A program made the translations under genes and the position numbers. Of a DNA stretch of 60,000 bases, positions 10,020-21,185 are shown in pieces. Position 1 is the stretch's first letter. Each line of letters opens with the position of its first letter. Below the pieces are notes generated by a model. It was not told where the DNA came from. It saw only the letters and a list, made by a program, of their open reading frames with translations, and did not search any database. This stretch comes from Adiantum capillus-veneris (taxonomy: Eukaryota > Streptophyta > Polypodiopsida > Polypodiales > Pteridaceae), in NCBI GenBank assembly GCA_014529385.2, contig CM043966.1, forward strand, positions 98,507,587 to 98,567,586. The letters are read 5' to 3'.

Positions 10020-10277
10020 CTATTTAGATAGCATGTTCAAGGTAGTTTTTGCTCCTTTGCTTGGGTTTTTAGGGCAATCAGGAATCAAATGAGTAACTCC
10101 ACACTCGGTGCAATATGCGTTGACTCTAATGATTTCATCATGAGGACAGTCTCTTAGCCAATGGTCTCCACCACACTTGTAGCAGGTTCCCTTGGGTTGT
10201 TGAGGTGCTCCTTGAGCTCTTCTTTGTTGGTATGCATGTCTCTGTCCGCCCATGCCTCTGTTGACTATGAACAACAA
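10020..10277 (-). CDS. R1 Gag nucleocapsid zinc-knuckle segment
   Basis: An 85-residue frame with two knuckle-like motifs: CYKCGGDHWLRDC (C-x2-C-x4-H-x4-C with the usual spacing) and CTECGVTHLIPDC. A basic, Q-rich stretch precedes them. Such knuckles bind the element's RNA and package it into particles. The frame is separated from the capsid part (10461-11531) by about 180 bp of broken sequence and is followed by the linker at 9391-9969. Confidence 0.85.
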   Translation of the reverse strand: MLFIVNRGMGGQRHAYQQRRAQGAPQQPKGTCYKCGGDHWLRDCPHDEIIRVNAYCTECGVTHLIPDCPKNPSKGAKTTLNMLSK

Positions 10278-10460
10278 TGTTCATTCATCTAAGCTATATC
10301 TTCCTTCTCCTGCTGCCTGTGCAACTGTTGGTGGTCCTATACTTCCTATCATGCTCCATGGTTCTGGTGTCGAGGGTTCTTCTGGTGGATAATAGACAGA
10401 GTTTGCTGCATATCCATTGGGATCTTCATAATATTCATGCATAGGCACCAAAGACTTCTC

Positions 10461-11531
10461 CTATGATTTGGTTACGGTTGGTGTGTATCTTATACCGACT
10501 GGTCGTAATCCTAGTAGGGGTGGTTGTTGCCCCAACACTGGTTGTGGTCTTTCTACACCTACAGGTCCTGGTAGGTTGCCTGCTTGATACCTAGGCATTG
10601 GTGGAACTTGAGGAGAAGCTACCTGAGCTTGGGGAGCATAAGGTCTCTCTCTCACATATCCCTTGTTATAATAACATTCCTCTGTCCCATGGTTTGTCCA
10701 TTTTTGTTCAATAGCACACCACTTGGGCTGTTTAGCCTGGGGTTTGGCGTACAAGTTAATCTTTTTTAGCACTTTCTCTACAAGATGCTCTTGGTTTACA
10801 GCTACTTCTCCTTTCAGTGTTGTCTTAGAAGACTTGCTTCCACTTTGTTGTGAAGATGAATCGTCGTCAAGGTCCTTGAACTCCCCCTCTTTGTAGACCG
10901 CACAATTGTCCACAAGGTAAAGATCCTCCTTGATCAACTCATTCAACGTCGTGCTCCTCTTCATATGTAAGTCCTTCTGGAGATCTGCATTCCTTAGTCC
11001 TTGAAAGAATATAAGCATAAGTCTGGACTGAGTTGGCAGTTCTTCCACAGGGTAGAACTTAACATATCTTTTTAGTCTTAGGGCTGCCTTTCGTACAGAT
11101 TCCCCATCTTTCTGTTTGAATTTATGGATTTGTGAGATGGTATTATGAGCTATCCCCCTTTGTGAGCATTCCTCGATAAACTCGTCAAACACTTCCTCAA
11201 TAGACTCAAAGTCTCTACGCTCTACAGAGTCAAACCAAGTAGCAGCGTCATCCTCTAGGGTTAGTCCAAACCCTGCAAATTGGGTAGGGAATTCTAACAC
11301 CTCTTCAGCTCTAATTACACGCACAATGGCTGCTACATGATCTCTTGGATCTTTGATTCCTGTGTATTTTTTGTTTACCCATTTTTGCACTTGAGAAGGT
11401 CTAATTCTACGATGGTCTACAAATTTCATCATTGGATCTCCACGTCCTAATCGATATACCTCCTCTAGTCTTCTGTAATAGGCTGGCTCCTCGGCCATAA
11501 TTTTGAACAGTTCTTGCCAGAGATGATTCAT
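10461..11531 (-). CDS. R1 Gag capsid-like region (Retrotrans_gag type)
   Basis: A 356-residue frame. Residues 75-190 fit the plant retrotransposon Gag core: a GLTLEDDAATWFDSV motif, a long helix with F-x2-F-I-E-E-C, then LKRYVKFYPVEELPTQSRLMLIFFQGLR. Residues after 230 are basic and P/Q-rich and include a conserved WCAIEQKWTNHGTEECYYNKG segment that also survives in R4 near 52400-52520. Gag forms the cytoplasmic virus-like particle. The true start is probably further upstream (towards 12675), since broken frames with coding character continue there. Confidence 0.85.
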   Translation of the reverse strand: MNHLWQELFKIMAEEPAYYRRLEEVYRLGRGDPMMKFVDHRRIRPSQVQKWVNKKYTGIKDPRDHVAAIVRVIRAEEVLEFPTQFAGFGLTLEDDAATWFDSVERRDFESIEEVFDEFIEECSQRGIAHNTISQIHKFKQKDGESVRKAALRLKRYVKFYPVEELPTQSRLMLIFFQGLRNADLQKDLHMKRSTTLNELIKEDLYLVDNCAVYKEGEFKDLDDDSSSQQSGSKSSKTTLKGEVAVNQEHLVEKVLKKINLYAKPQAKQPKWCAIEQKWTNHGTEECYYNKGYVRERPYAPQAQVASPQVPPMPRYQAGNLPGPVGVERPQPVLGQQPPLLGLRPVGIRYTPTVTKS

Positions 11532-11639
11532 CTCTTCGAACTCGTTCTATGGTTGGTCTTCCAGGCTCTGTTGACCCTTGAGTCTTTGGATTACTCTCTC
11601 CTTGATACCTTGAATAGAGTGGTGGTTCTTGCAAATCTG

Positions 11640-12675
11640 TTAGCCCTTGTGCGGCTTGATAACCATTTCGGTTTCGGTATTGTTCCAATGTTGCACTTTG
11701 TCAAAGCCATGCCTGCAATGATGGCTGAGTTGCTGGTTGGTTTTGATTGTTGAATGTCTGCGGTCGGGTAGAATGTGAGGTAGCGTCATACTTCTTTGAA
11801 AAGGGATTTGTCGACTTGATGGGGGTGTAGGTGGCTCTTGGCACTTTGTCTGGGGCATATGTTGATGCTCCTGGAACTGTTGCCTTTTCTACCTCCTCTG
11901 GGAGAATACATTGTTATTCTTGCCCGTACCTATCAACAAAAACTATATCCTTCCCCATAGCAGTTTCATAATAGAATAAGTAAAGAACCTTGTCTTTGCT
12001 TAATTCGGTTAAGTATGGTTCTTTGCAGCAAAAGTAAGTGACTATTCCCTCACTTTCATGCTTGTAAATTCCCACGTTCTCATTATAAGTTGAAACCCTG
12101 GTTGTTTTCTTATCATACATAAAAATTGCTTCAGGTCTATCCATGTTTGGTGGCGGTTCTTGAGCTTCTAAAACCATTTTCCCTTTCACCACGTTATCTC
12201 CATATATGTTGTAATCTTTAGGGTTACTAACTATCAGATAGTGGTTCCCCTTTTTTTCTTGGAATCTATCTCCATCATCATAGACTCAAATTATCTCCAA
12301 TCTCTAAGCCGGTCTTTCTTCAATACAAATGCACTTGCGTCCTCGATAATCAAAATAGACTAGGGCTCCCCTCATGTTTGTTCCTTCTAAGAAGATCACA
12401 GTGAGCTTGGAATCATTCAAAGGATTTAGGGAGGTGCTTCCTCCTGGCATTGGTCCATCATAGGTGGAACCTCCTGGCTGTTGACTACCCATCATGAAGA
12501 AAGATTTGTCTGATGAAATGTTAGTATCACTACCTTCCTCAATAATCGGTGCTAGTGAATCTAGCCTTGCCTGAGTTACACTCTCCTCGGTGGACACTAA
12601 GCTACCTTGGTCACCTGCCACCTTCTGGTCTCTAAAAATGTATCTTCCTAATCTTAAATTCACCAAACTTATCAA
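11640..12675 (-). pseudogene. R1 N-terminal Gag-precursor coding, frame-broken
   Basis: Three successive minus-strand frames (12304-12675, 11914-12192 and 11640-11858) look like one decayed reading frame running into the capsid frame. They encode an S/G-rich acidic start, a segment with FDYRGRKCICIEERPA, then a segment with TYFCCKEPYLTELSKDKVLYLFYYETAMGKD that resembles a small beta-rich domain. I recognise no named family. Position between leader and capsid suggests a long N-terminal extension of Gag. Confidence 0.5.
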
Positions 12676-12699
12676 TGCAATTTATCACAAATCCAACCA

Positions 12700-14481
12700 C
12701 TCACCTGGCAAAGGATCAGTCTCCGCACAACTTCTTGCTTTGCTGCTAAATATACCTATACACAAGCGTTTAATTTCGGCAATTGAATCAAAGCATTTAA
12801 CTGCTAGAGGTTATCTTAGTAATGATTGGTATAACTGGAGAGTTAATCTCAACCACTATTGTATTTTATACATTGTTGATGTTCTGGATTAGATATGCTA
12901 ATCTGGAACTGTACTTCGCTCGGATGTTGGTCAATTTACGTGAAAAAGTTTGAATTCCGTCTTTACTCTGTCAAATGGACAAACAAGGTCCAAATTCACT
13001 TCTAAAAGAAATTATGGAACCCTTAAGGCAAATGAAACCTCATTGTCTAAGCCCAGTCAAATTTTCTCTTCAGTAGGCCCCAGTAGACATCCTACGTGTA
13101 GGATGTCTCCTCCTATGTTTTGCTTGGATTTTTGCACTATGGATTCCCCTTGATGTGCTGAGTCCACAGCTATTTTTACTTTTTGATTTGGACACCCATA
13201 AGCTGGTCAATGGATTAGAAATCTGTTCCTAAGCTTGTTGCTGGTCTTGATCAGTCTAATCAACTCCAATTTGGACCAAAATTGACTAGGAGGCTTGCCT
13301 CAGGCTATACAACACCTTTCTAAGCCCACAGTCAGTATCTGGCTTCAATTTCTTGCTTTAGACATCCTACACGTAGGATGTCTTTTTCATCATAATGGCT
13401 TCAAATTCAAAGCACGGGCTTCCCTTGAGGTGCTGATCACTTTGGTATGCTCAAAATTAGGTTTGGAGTGCAAAAGCACACAGAAGACATCCTACGTGTA
13501 AGATGTCTTTTTGGCCTGTTTGACCCCAGACTTGACCCACAGCTTCCCCTTGATGTCAGCAACCTAGTGGTATGCTTAGATTTTGGTTTGGATTTCAAAA
13601 CTCCCCAATTTTAGCTGTTCTTGCCTTTTTTCAGTCAAAAGTGCTAAACTCTGCTTTGAACCCAATTTTCTCACCCAAATGAGATGAAACCCCTCTCAGT
13701 CACTCAATATATCATGCAGATCATGCTCATGCAGCCATCCTTTGGTTTTGGTCTTAAAATAATGCTTTGGTATAATTTGGGTAGGATGTCTGGCAATTTC
13801 AGTCTATCTGGCCTTATCCTGTCAAGATAAGGTCAAATTTCCACTTTCCAGGTGAAAAAAGGGTAAACCCCACCTTCTGAACACACTCGTCAACTCAAAA
13901 TTCCAAAATTCCCACCAGATTAGCCTTTAGACATTCTACGTGTAGGATGTCTCCTGGCTTAAAATTAATTTTTTTCCTGACAGAAATGCTCATGATGCTC
14001 TGCAGCTCTATCAGAAACACTCACAGTAACTTTTGGACTTCACTTATGCTTCAAACACACTTTTACGTCTTTTTGCATCTTTTACAACCTTGTGATGAAT
14101 TTACCAAGCAAGTATACATGCATGAAGTGCTCTAGATCCTGAATCATGATGTCCTACTTACTCTACTCCTACTCATCATGTGAATTGGTGATAATGGTGT
14201 TTTGGTTTCTCTCTGGCCTCTCCGAACTCTCAAGCTCTCCTCTCACCGCTTCTACCACTTCAACTCCTACTCAAGAACTCAACTAATACTTAAAACTATC
14301 TCAGTCTACCTAAATCTACCTAAGTCGAAGGATCTAGGCCAGACACACGCTTCCTAGACTCCCTCTAAGACCTAGAGATTCCTCCACCCTCTGGTCCTAT
14401 CTAAATGTAAAACGAGACTCTTGGCAAGCCAAAAATCCCTATCCTCAAGGACTAGTCTCGGTCACCTACCTAAGGTTTTCA
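12700..14481 (-). promoter_or_regulatory. R1 leader between primer-binding site and Gag, with repeated palindromes
   Basis: About 1.8 kb with no credible coding, T-rich on the plus strand. It lies between the PBS (14482-14500) and the Gag frames. It contains four copies of one palindrome (listed separately) plus half sites. Small predicted plus-strand frames here (12590-12892, 12950-13153, 13295-13501 and others) have no domain and no codon signal and were dropped. Confidence 0.6.
13085..13952. repeat. Four dispersed copies of a 24-bp palindrome in the R1 leader
   Basis: Copies are at 13085-13108, 13360-13383, 13485-13508 and 13929-13952. Each is AGACATCCTAC, a 2-nt centre (GT, or AC in the second), then the complementary GTAGGATGTCT. 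Copy 3 has one change in the right arm and copy 4 one in the left arm. A lone right half-site lies at 13781-13791. Flanking sequence is only loosely repeated (C/T-rich text with GGATGTCTYYT and CTTCCCTTGA phrases). Confidence 0.9.
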
Positions 14482-14500
14482 TCCCCGGCAGCGGCGCCAA
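14482..14500 (-). other. R1 primer-binding site, tRNA-Asp type
   Basis: On the minus strand the 19 bases TGGCGCCGCTGCCGGGGAT follow the LTR end. From known plant tRNA-Asp(GTC) 3' sequence the expected site is the same with one base different (T at position 9). A tRNA pairs here to prime minus-strand DNA synthesis. Confidence 0.8.
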
Positions 14501-15715
14501 TGTTGGACGGATACGCCGCGATGGACGTCATCACAGTGAGAACTCACCAAACAAGATTTGTCAGCTAAGGACGAAGCTCGACCCGCAGGTGCGTGGAAGC
14601 AAGCATAGGGTGTCAACCTACACTCGACCGACTCCTAACTAATTCCTATAGAGGTCTCTACCCAATGTCTAAGTCACAGCCTTCAAGAGTGCATAAGACA
14701 AAACTTCCTACAACACTTTCTAGAGCCAACACACATCAAAGAATCTTGAAACACCACAGAACTTGAAGGAGACCCTACTAACACCAATAGGTCACTCTCC
14801 CTAAGGTCTATGAACCAAAACCCCAACCCAACACACCTAGTGCAAAATCACATAGGATGTCTAGCCAAAATTTGCAAGTCTTCTTTTTCAAAATCTAAAG
14901 TGCCTAGTGTGTAGCTCTACTCAATGTGAACGCATGGATATGCTGCAATGCAAAATCGGACAACGTATGCTCACCAAATCACCAGATGAAGCTCGTAGAT
15001 GGAGCTCGCAAAACCAGACCGTATGCGCGCAATGTAGGTATCGGTGCGTAGCTCTCGTCGAGGGCAACACGCTGCACTTCTCCGCACTTGATTTCGACCA
15101 CCGGTGCCCACGTAGTGTCAAGATGAAGCTCACACTCTCTCTCGTACACAGTACACTCACTCACGGACTTCAAACTTTTTAAAAATGACAAAAGGTTTTT
15201 CATTAAGGTCAAAAAGTGGTATAAATACCTTACAATTCTCAAATCCTAAAGCTCCAAATCAACCATCTACTCAATCTAACTGTCAAAACTGGGATACAAT
15301 CTGGAAACTTCTGTAAGCCCCAATATTTACAAGGTGAAATGTCGAGTTTTCTCAATAAATGGATAATTACAAAAAATGATAATCTTCCGAGTAGTCAGTT
15401 TCCATAGGGTGTGTCCAGCTTCTAACAAACTATCTTCTTCAAAACCTTACAAAGCTGCATTTTATACCCTTGTTAAGGGTCTTATATGTACAATGGCTAA
15501 AACTGCTTCAAAATTAAGTAACCTAGACAAGACACTTGTCTAACTTATGATGCATCTTGGAAGCTCGCGGTCTTGAATTCCGCACAATGAAAAGTGAACA
15601 AAGATCTAGTGGTTTTTTAATCGGAAAACTACATTCACTTTTGATTTACAAGGGTTCAAGCGATCTCTTGATCATCTTCTTCTCTTGAGTATGCATCTAT
15701 TGTTAGAATCTTCCA
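14501..15715 (-). repeat. Long terminal repeat of R1 (about 1.2 kb)
   Basis: On the plus strand it begins TGTTGGACGG at 14501, next to the PBS, and I place its other end at ...GAATCTTCCA (15715), next to a polypurine tract, so that on the element's own strand it runs TGGAAG...CCAACA. It shares patches with the R3 LTR (19018-19897), such as a GGACGAAGCT phrase and a TCAACCTACACTC phrase. The partner LTR lies outside the window. The far end is less certain than the PBS end. Confidence 0.7.
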
Positions 15716-15737
15716 GTACTCCTCCCCCCCTACTTCA
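15716..15737 (-). other. Polypurine tract abutting the R1 LTR
   Basis: On the minus strand the sequence is GAAGTAGGGGGGAGGAGTAC, ending at the LTR edge. Polypurine tracts prime plus-strand synthesis and normally sit before a 3' LTR, while this LTR is followed by a PBS as a 5' LTR would be. Confidence 0.55.
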
Positions 15738-16110
15738 TGTCATCCCTAACATGAGAGAGTCAAGGTCTGGTAGTAAGGAATCTGCAATCAAGCTCTCTCT
15801 ATATCCCTCAGGAAAGTAAATGTTGACAATTGTTTCAGTTTTTGCTTGTGGATCCACTTCTTGGGAATTCCTTTTGTGTTGTTCTGCATGGATTCTCATG
15901 GGCTTGATGTACACTATAAGAACAAACTTGGGTACAAAAATTTTGAAATTTGGCTGAGTGGTTTGACTTGGAGCCTATTTACTTGCATCACTCTGTATGT
16001 CAAGTTTCCAGTGGGACTCCTTCACAATGTTTGGTAGCTTTGATACCCTTAATCTGCAAGTTGAGCTTGGTCCCCGTCTAGTCAATTTATGCTCTTTTGA
16101 ATCTTGACCA
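15738..16110 (-). pseudogene. Decayed 3' coding tail of a Ty3-type element next to the LTR
   Basis: One minus-strand frame gives long readable stretches (for example QPNFKIFVPKFVLIVYIKP, later FPEGYRESLIADSLLPDLDS) broken by a stop, ending just before the polypurine tract. This is where the C-terminal tail of a Pol or additional frame is expected. No catalytic motif is visible, so the identity rests on position. Confidence 0.35.
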
Positions 16111-16874
16111 AACGACCTTCAATTAGATTTTTGGAAGTTCCTATCAATTCATAGGCTCTTTGTACATGTATCCTGCTTTGCTTGCATTTTGGTTTTTTTC
16201 TTTTAATTATAAGAAAATTTAAAATGCAATAGAAAATAGAGAAAAATAGAAAAAAAAAGTGAATTACCTCTATAATATGTACATACGTACTCACACCCAA
16301 GGCTCATATCTGGCATTTGTCACTTATTGTTAATATATCTCATCTTTTTAGGGCATAAAATCAATTTTTTTTGTCAAATGCAAATTATAGCACCAAAATC
16401 GCTAAAACAATGCCCTTGTTTTGATTTGATCAATAGGGTCCGCATTTAGAATGCATCCCCCCCTCCTTGAGTGATTCATATTTTTTGTGTTAGTTGGGCT
16501 TCCATTTTCAAGGCAAATTTGCATCTTGTTGCACATTCTCCTGTATGTGGTTATTGCAGGTTGTGAAGATGGCTTTTGATGTGCTAGCAGTTGTGGGAAC
16601 TCAGCTTCGTTGGGTCTTTGACATTATGATGGATCTTGCCCTCATTTCCACTATGGTGGGAGTCTTCTACTATATTTCACCAACTTTGAAGCACTTTGTG
16701 AGCTCCTTATTATCATTGTTGAGATCTCTCTTACTGAAATTGTCTTTATATTCCTTTCTTTGACTTGCCATTGTTGTTGAAGTTATGTTGTTGTCCTTGA
16801 AGATAAGAGTTGATCTTGGCAAGCATGTGAATACCTGCAACTGTTGTGATTTCTTAACAATTGATGTGGGTATT
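16111..16874. other. AT-rich stretch without a supported gene
   Basis: Contains a plus-strand frame at 16494-16763 with hydrophobic segments, and a minus-strand frame at 16082-16300; neither has a recognisable domain. Likely degraded transposon sequence. Confidence 0.4.
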
Positions 16875-17076
16875 ATATACAAGAGATGATAGTTATGAGT
16901 GCTGCTAGGTTAGGTCTAAAACCTAAAAGACCAAAGGGAGAAAACCTGGTGGGAAAAAAGTAGATATGTTTATTGATGATGTAGATGCATATATACAAGA
17001 TAAGATAGTTATGAGTGCTGCTAGGTTAGGTCTAAAACCTGGATGACCAAAGGGAGAAAACCCGGTGGGAAAAAAG
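16875..17076. repeat. Two direct copies of an 86-bp LTR-like sequence
   Basis: Copies at 16875-16960 and 16991-17076 (offset 116 bp) share ATATACAAGA, GTGCTGCTAGGTTAGGTC and GACCAAAGGGAGAAAACC phrases. The GGGAGAAAACCYGGTGGGAAAAAAG tail resembles the R-region text of plant copia LTRs, which fits the copia RNase H remnant nearby. A full LTR boundary could not be fixed. Confidence 0.75.
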
Positions 17077-18719
17077 TGCCTTTTCTATACACTCTTATTG
17101 GAGTTGAGCGTTGGGACTTGAAGTACCTGTTCATGCATGGTGAGTGCTTGGGAGAAACAAATAAATAGTTCCCAATGTAAGTGTCAATCATGGGAAACTC
17201 TATATGCATATGAGAAATCTTTCAAATAAAAGCATGTAGTGTGAAAGATGGAGTTGATGGGAGATTCAAGGAACAAATGTAGCACATGTGACATCAAAGG
17301 ATGTCTCAATAGATTCCATGTTTTCAAGAAGGGTTTTTGATGTAGAAGATTCTCCACTCTTACCTCAGTATGCTCAGTGCATGAGTGTCTTTCAAACTTC
17401 CTCCTTCACTTCACTAGACTTAAAATACATAGACTTCAACTCTTATGCGCACCTATACTAGCATGAGAAACACAACATAATATTCTCAGCTCTTCTAGCT
17501 TGAGTAGTATGAATAGCTAAGACTCTTAGACCACATATAATATTACTTGAAGTGCTGGGACTAATGCCTCACTCATTGAGTGGCTTAGCTACCCGACTCT
17601 GACTTTTATGTCATGTATTTTTAATGGTGACCTAGACGTACATGTTCAAGGTTAGAAACCCAATTCCATAGGTTCTTGAGATAAGCATTTTTAATTGTGT
17701 TGGTCTTTGGATGCCACCATTTTGTCTAGTAGGTTGGCATACTTTTTCTCCTCTTGATTTGTTTATTGTATTTGATCTCACTTTGTGAAACAATCTCTAC
17801 GATTATGGTAGGGTTTGATGAATCCTCTGCTTTATCTCTTATGAGAAGAGGTTGTAGATGTGTCGGATTCTTTGTGATGGAGTTTCCAATAGCTGTTTTG
17901 GAACCCAGCTTGTCTTTGGTCCCTATGTGATTGTCTTTTTTATTTGCCCTTCTATTTTGACTTGATGGACACTACACTTGAGTAGCCACATCTGGCTATT
18001 ACCATTGTAAAATCCTTGATTTTGTAGTAGATGATGAGGTATCTAGAGGCAGGAGCACCTTTGGTTTTGGCCTACTCCTACTGGCTCATGATTGTGATTT
18101 CTTGCCTTTGGGTGAAGCCTTGTGCTACCTTACTAATCTTTGTTGTTCCCATGTTGAGCTAATACTTTTGGTAACCAGATTTAAGTGTTACCTTCATAAA
18201 ATCCTTGTGCTTTGAGTAGCTTCACTTGAATCATCTACTGCTTCACCTATCTTTGTTCAATAGCCTGGTAGAAATTTGATCGTTTCTTTTGCCTTTTTTA
18301 TGGTTGTTCTCTCTTGGTTCAGGTGCTTGTCTTTTGTTGATAGCTTGACTTTCTCTTTGAAGAAAGTTTCTCTTGATGTGAGTAGGTCCAAGCTATAACC
18401 TTAGGCTTTTTGGACCAAACACCCTTCTTTCCTTGAAAGTAGCCTTGAGAAGTGATTGACTCATGTGATGCGACCCACCCTACTACCTATGGTTGTTGAG
18501 ATTGACTTTGGAACTATCTATCCAAAGTGGATCTTTGACTTGGATGTTCTCTCAAGATACTAACACTTGGTTGATTCTCTTTGGCTTATTTTGTTGGCTT
18601 TTTTGTGATAGAGACTTTGATTCATAAAATTTTTGCTTAGATTTCCATTGCATTGTCAATGTAGGATATGTGTGTGAACAAGAGATGTAACATGAGTAAA
18701 GGAAAGTGCCATGTCCTCA
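17077..18719. other. No gene seen; probable degraded copia 3' region
   Basis: T-rich sequence with only short frames. It lies between the LTR-like repeats and the copia RNase H remnant on the minus strand, so it is probably that element's 3' flank plus further decay. Confidence 0.4.
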
Positions 18720-19017
18720 GGACATGATCAGTCTACAAAGGAGTAAGCCCAAAGATTTTCAGAAAGCTTCGAACTTCTCACAAGACAATGCCTTTGTGAA
18801 AAGATCTGCAAGGTTGTCCTATGTTGGCACATAAGCCAAGCTCATCTCTCCTGCTGAGAGCCTCTCCATGGCATAGTGGTAATGCACCTCAATGTGCTTT
18901 GAGCAAGCATCAAAAATTTGGTTCCTTGCAACTGCCAATACGCTCTAACTGTTAGTGTAGATAGTGTTGGTAGTGTCCTATCCAACACCCAAATCAGCCA
19001 TAAGGCGTCTGAGCCAT
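18720..19017 (-). pseudogene. Ty1/copia RNase H C-terminus, truncated by R3 insertion
   Basis: The minus-strand frame reads WLRRLMADLGVG, then (after a stop) SVLAVARNQIFDACSKHIEVHYHY, LSAGEMSLAYVP and DNLADLFTKALSCEKFEAF. This is the standard end of a copia polyprotein: the RNase H that removes RNA from the RNA-DNA hybrid. There are in-frame stops inside. The coding is cut cleanly at 19017/19018, where the R3 LTR begins with TG, leaving the upstream copia part elsewhere. Confidence 0.9.
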
Positions 19018-19897
19018 TGTGGGACGGGTTTCTAACCTCACTCTTATCTTATTGCAGACATAGCAAGAACCACGAATATAATTGTCAATCCACGGGACGA
19101 AGCTGGCTTGACTAGTGCATAGAGGCTACAAGAGGTTGTCAATCTCTAAAAAACAATAGACAACTCGCATCTAGCTCAACCTACACTCAAATGATCAAAA
19201 TCACCAAAATCTAGTCACTAAATGGCAAACAAATCATAATTGTTACACCATCAAACAACATCCAAACGTTATAAGACCTAAGCATACATGCTTATGGTCT
19301 CAAATCTCACTTTAGGTCAAGTGCAAAAATTGTGATTATTAACAGCAGTGAGTTTTTGACCTAGTGGTTTTCGACCCAAAATGCATCTAAATGCTTAGCA
19401 ATGATGCCCCAATACCCCGCCTATACTTATTTTATGATTTTCTAGCTTAAATTCCTACTTAAATTAGGCCGCCGGTCGGCTACACTAAAAGCTACAGATT
19501 ACCATGAAATGTTTACATCAACACGTAGAGCTCTTACATGCGGTTACAACGCAATAGACGACACTACAATGTGACAATTCAGGAGTGAGTAGGAAGCGGG
19601 AGAAGGAGAGAAGTGAGTGCCATTAGCTCACATTGTGTTCCATTATCCAAAAACTTACCAAATACGTACAAAAATTGGCTTTTGTACCTTAGCGAAGGTT
19701 TTTGTGGTCAAAACTAATAATCTGGGAGCTCTAACTAAAGATAGGTTGATAGAATTTGGAAGCTTGTAGCCCCGCCTTATCAATTACATTGTTTATCTGG
19801 AAAGTAGGAGTTACAACATTCTCAATTTATCAAAAGAATAAGCGTTTTTATTATAAACACTCCAAAAAATATTATCCGAGTTAGCTTGCTGCTAACA
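19018..19897 (-). repeat. 3' LTR of R3 (about 880 bp)
   Basis: On the plus strand it starts TGTGGGACGG at 19018 and ends GCTGCTAACA at 19897, i.e. TGTTAGCAGC...CCCACA on the element's strand. A strong polypurine tract borders it on the internal side, and interrupted copia coding borders it on the outside. It is distantly similar to the R1 LTR. I did not find the 5' partner between 35266 and 37479 nor to the right of CACTA-B. Confidence 0.75.
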
Positions 19898-19911
19898 TTC
19901 CTCCCCTCCTC
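19898..19911 (-). other. R3 polypurine tract
   Basis: On the minus strand GAGGAGGGGAGGAA lies directly before the TG of the 3' LTR, the standard place for the plus-strand primer. Confidence 0.85.
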
Positions 19912-19936
19912 GACTGTGTCGTCCCTTGACACAGCT

Positions 19937-21185
19937 TCATGGACTAAAGTAGTCTTTGAGTTGATGGTTGGTGAGGCAGTCTTTAAGAACATGTAGAGCA
20001 CTTTCATATCTGATTTGTCTTTCTTTGTCACGGACATGCATGGTGACTCTATTTTTAAGTTCAATGACTGAATAGCCAACAAACCTTGATGTAAGGTTGT
20101 TGATCACTGGCCCAAAAATCTTCGTTTGCCATGTGAAGAAACCTGTATAGAATTCCTCTTCAAATGCCAACATATTGCTAGATGGCAGAAACATACATCT
20201 GACGTAGAAGCCGTAGAGGACTTCTTCTGAAGGCTGTCCACTTAAATCATAGCATAGACCTTTGTTACCTTCAAGGAAAGACGTCCATGGTGCTTCTGCT
20301 TTCTTAGGCTCATGAAAAGTTCGAATGCAGGTGAGCAGCATTTTGAAAGTCTTACAAAGCATTGCACATGAGAGGTCAGGGAGGCTCTTGAAGAAGGTCA
20401 TGGTGCCCGATAGGGTTTTCACCATGTGTTCTTCTGTTGCTTGTCTCTGTGCTGGAGCTAATAGTCGTGGGTAATTTAGCCATGCTGGCCTCTTCTTCTT
20501 CAGTGCATCGTGTGCCTGCCATGTCCTTACCCTTGGTACATGATAGAATGTAGGGTCCTTTTGTAGGGCTGTAGGTGCTCTTGTGAAAAAAATTAGGTAT
20601 GTAGAGTTCTTGTTCAAACAGTTCCTTCTCCATTTTGGGTGGATATCATTTAAGAATTCTACCTGCATATCCTTGTAAAGTCTTTCTTTAACCTGCAGTA
20701 GCTCCACCTTTATCAATGGGTAGGGTAGTGATTGTTGATGCCATTGAGCATTGATTTGGCTGGGAGTGAGCTGAGTTATATTTACCGAGTGGAGAAATAT
20801 CAACTCCCAATCAATTGATGCTTTCCATTCATCATATACTTCTTGGAACATCTGCTCCTTCAATGCATCTTCCTTAGCTTTAGAAAGTTGGACCATTGGC
20901 ACTTACTCATCTTCAGTTATTGGTACTTGAAATCCTGACACTCCTACTAGCCCTTCTGATGGCTGTGTTTCCATATCAGCAAAAGAATCTGATCGTATGT
21001 CAATGGTTGGCTCTTCAGAGGTTCCTGCCTCCTTCTGAGTTTCTGTTTGTCCGTCTCTTAGCAGTTGATTGACTCTCTTCAATTCTTCTATTTCCTTGAG
21101 CAATTGCTCTTCTCTTTGAACCCGTATCAATGCAAGGTCTCTTCTTTGCATTTGTTCCAGCTAGTTCAAGGTCTTTGTTCCTCTT
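19937..21185 (-). pseudogene. R3 open frame, C-terminal part, unknown function
   Basis: Two frames in the same phase, 20903-21151 (82 codons) and 19937-20902 (321 codons), are separated only by a TAA at 20903-20905. The first part is an E/K/Q-rich coiled coil (REEQLLKEIEELKRVNQLL). The second is a compact, mixed helical domain with many aromatic residues (for example LPDLSCAMLCKTFKMLL, YGFYVRCMFLPSSNML, FFTWQTKIFGPVINNL) and no polymerase, protease or integrase motif. I do not recognise the family. The frame ends just before the polypurine tract. Upstream it is interrupted at 21185/21186 by R2 and continues at 33188. Confidence 0.6.

Noticed and set aside
13085-13952. Regularly repeated palindromes resembling a CRISPR array
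   Set aside because: Spacers are hundreds of bases and unequal, there are no cas genes, and the context is a plant retrotransposon leader.
14482-14500. tRNA-like sequence
   Set aside because: It matches only the 3' end of a tRNA and sits next to an LTR, so it is a primer-binding site and not a tRNA gene.
16494-16763. 89-codon plus-strand frame with hydrophobic stretches as a membrane protein
   Set aside because: No start context, domain or neighbour supports it; lies in degraded transposon sequence.
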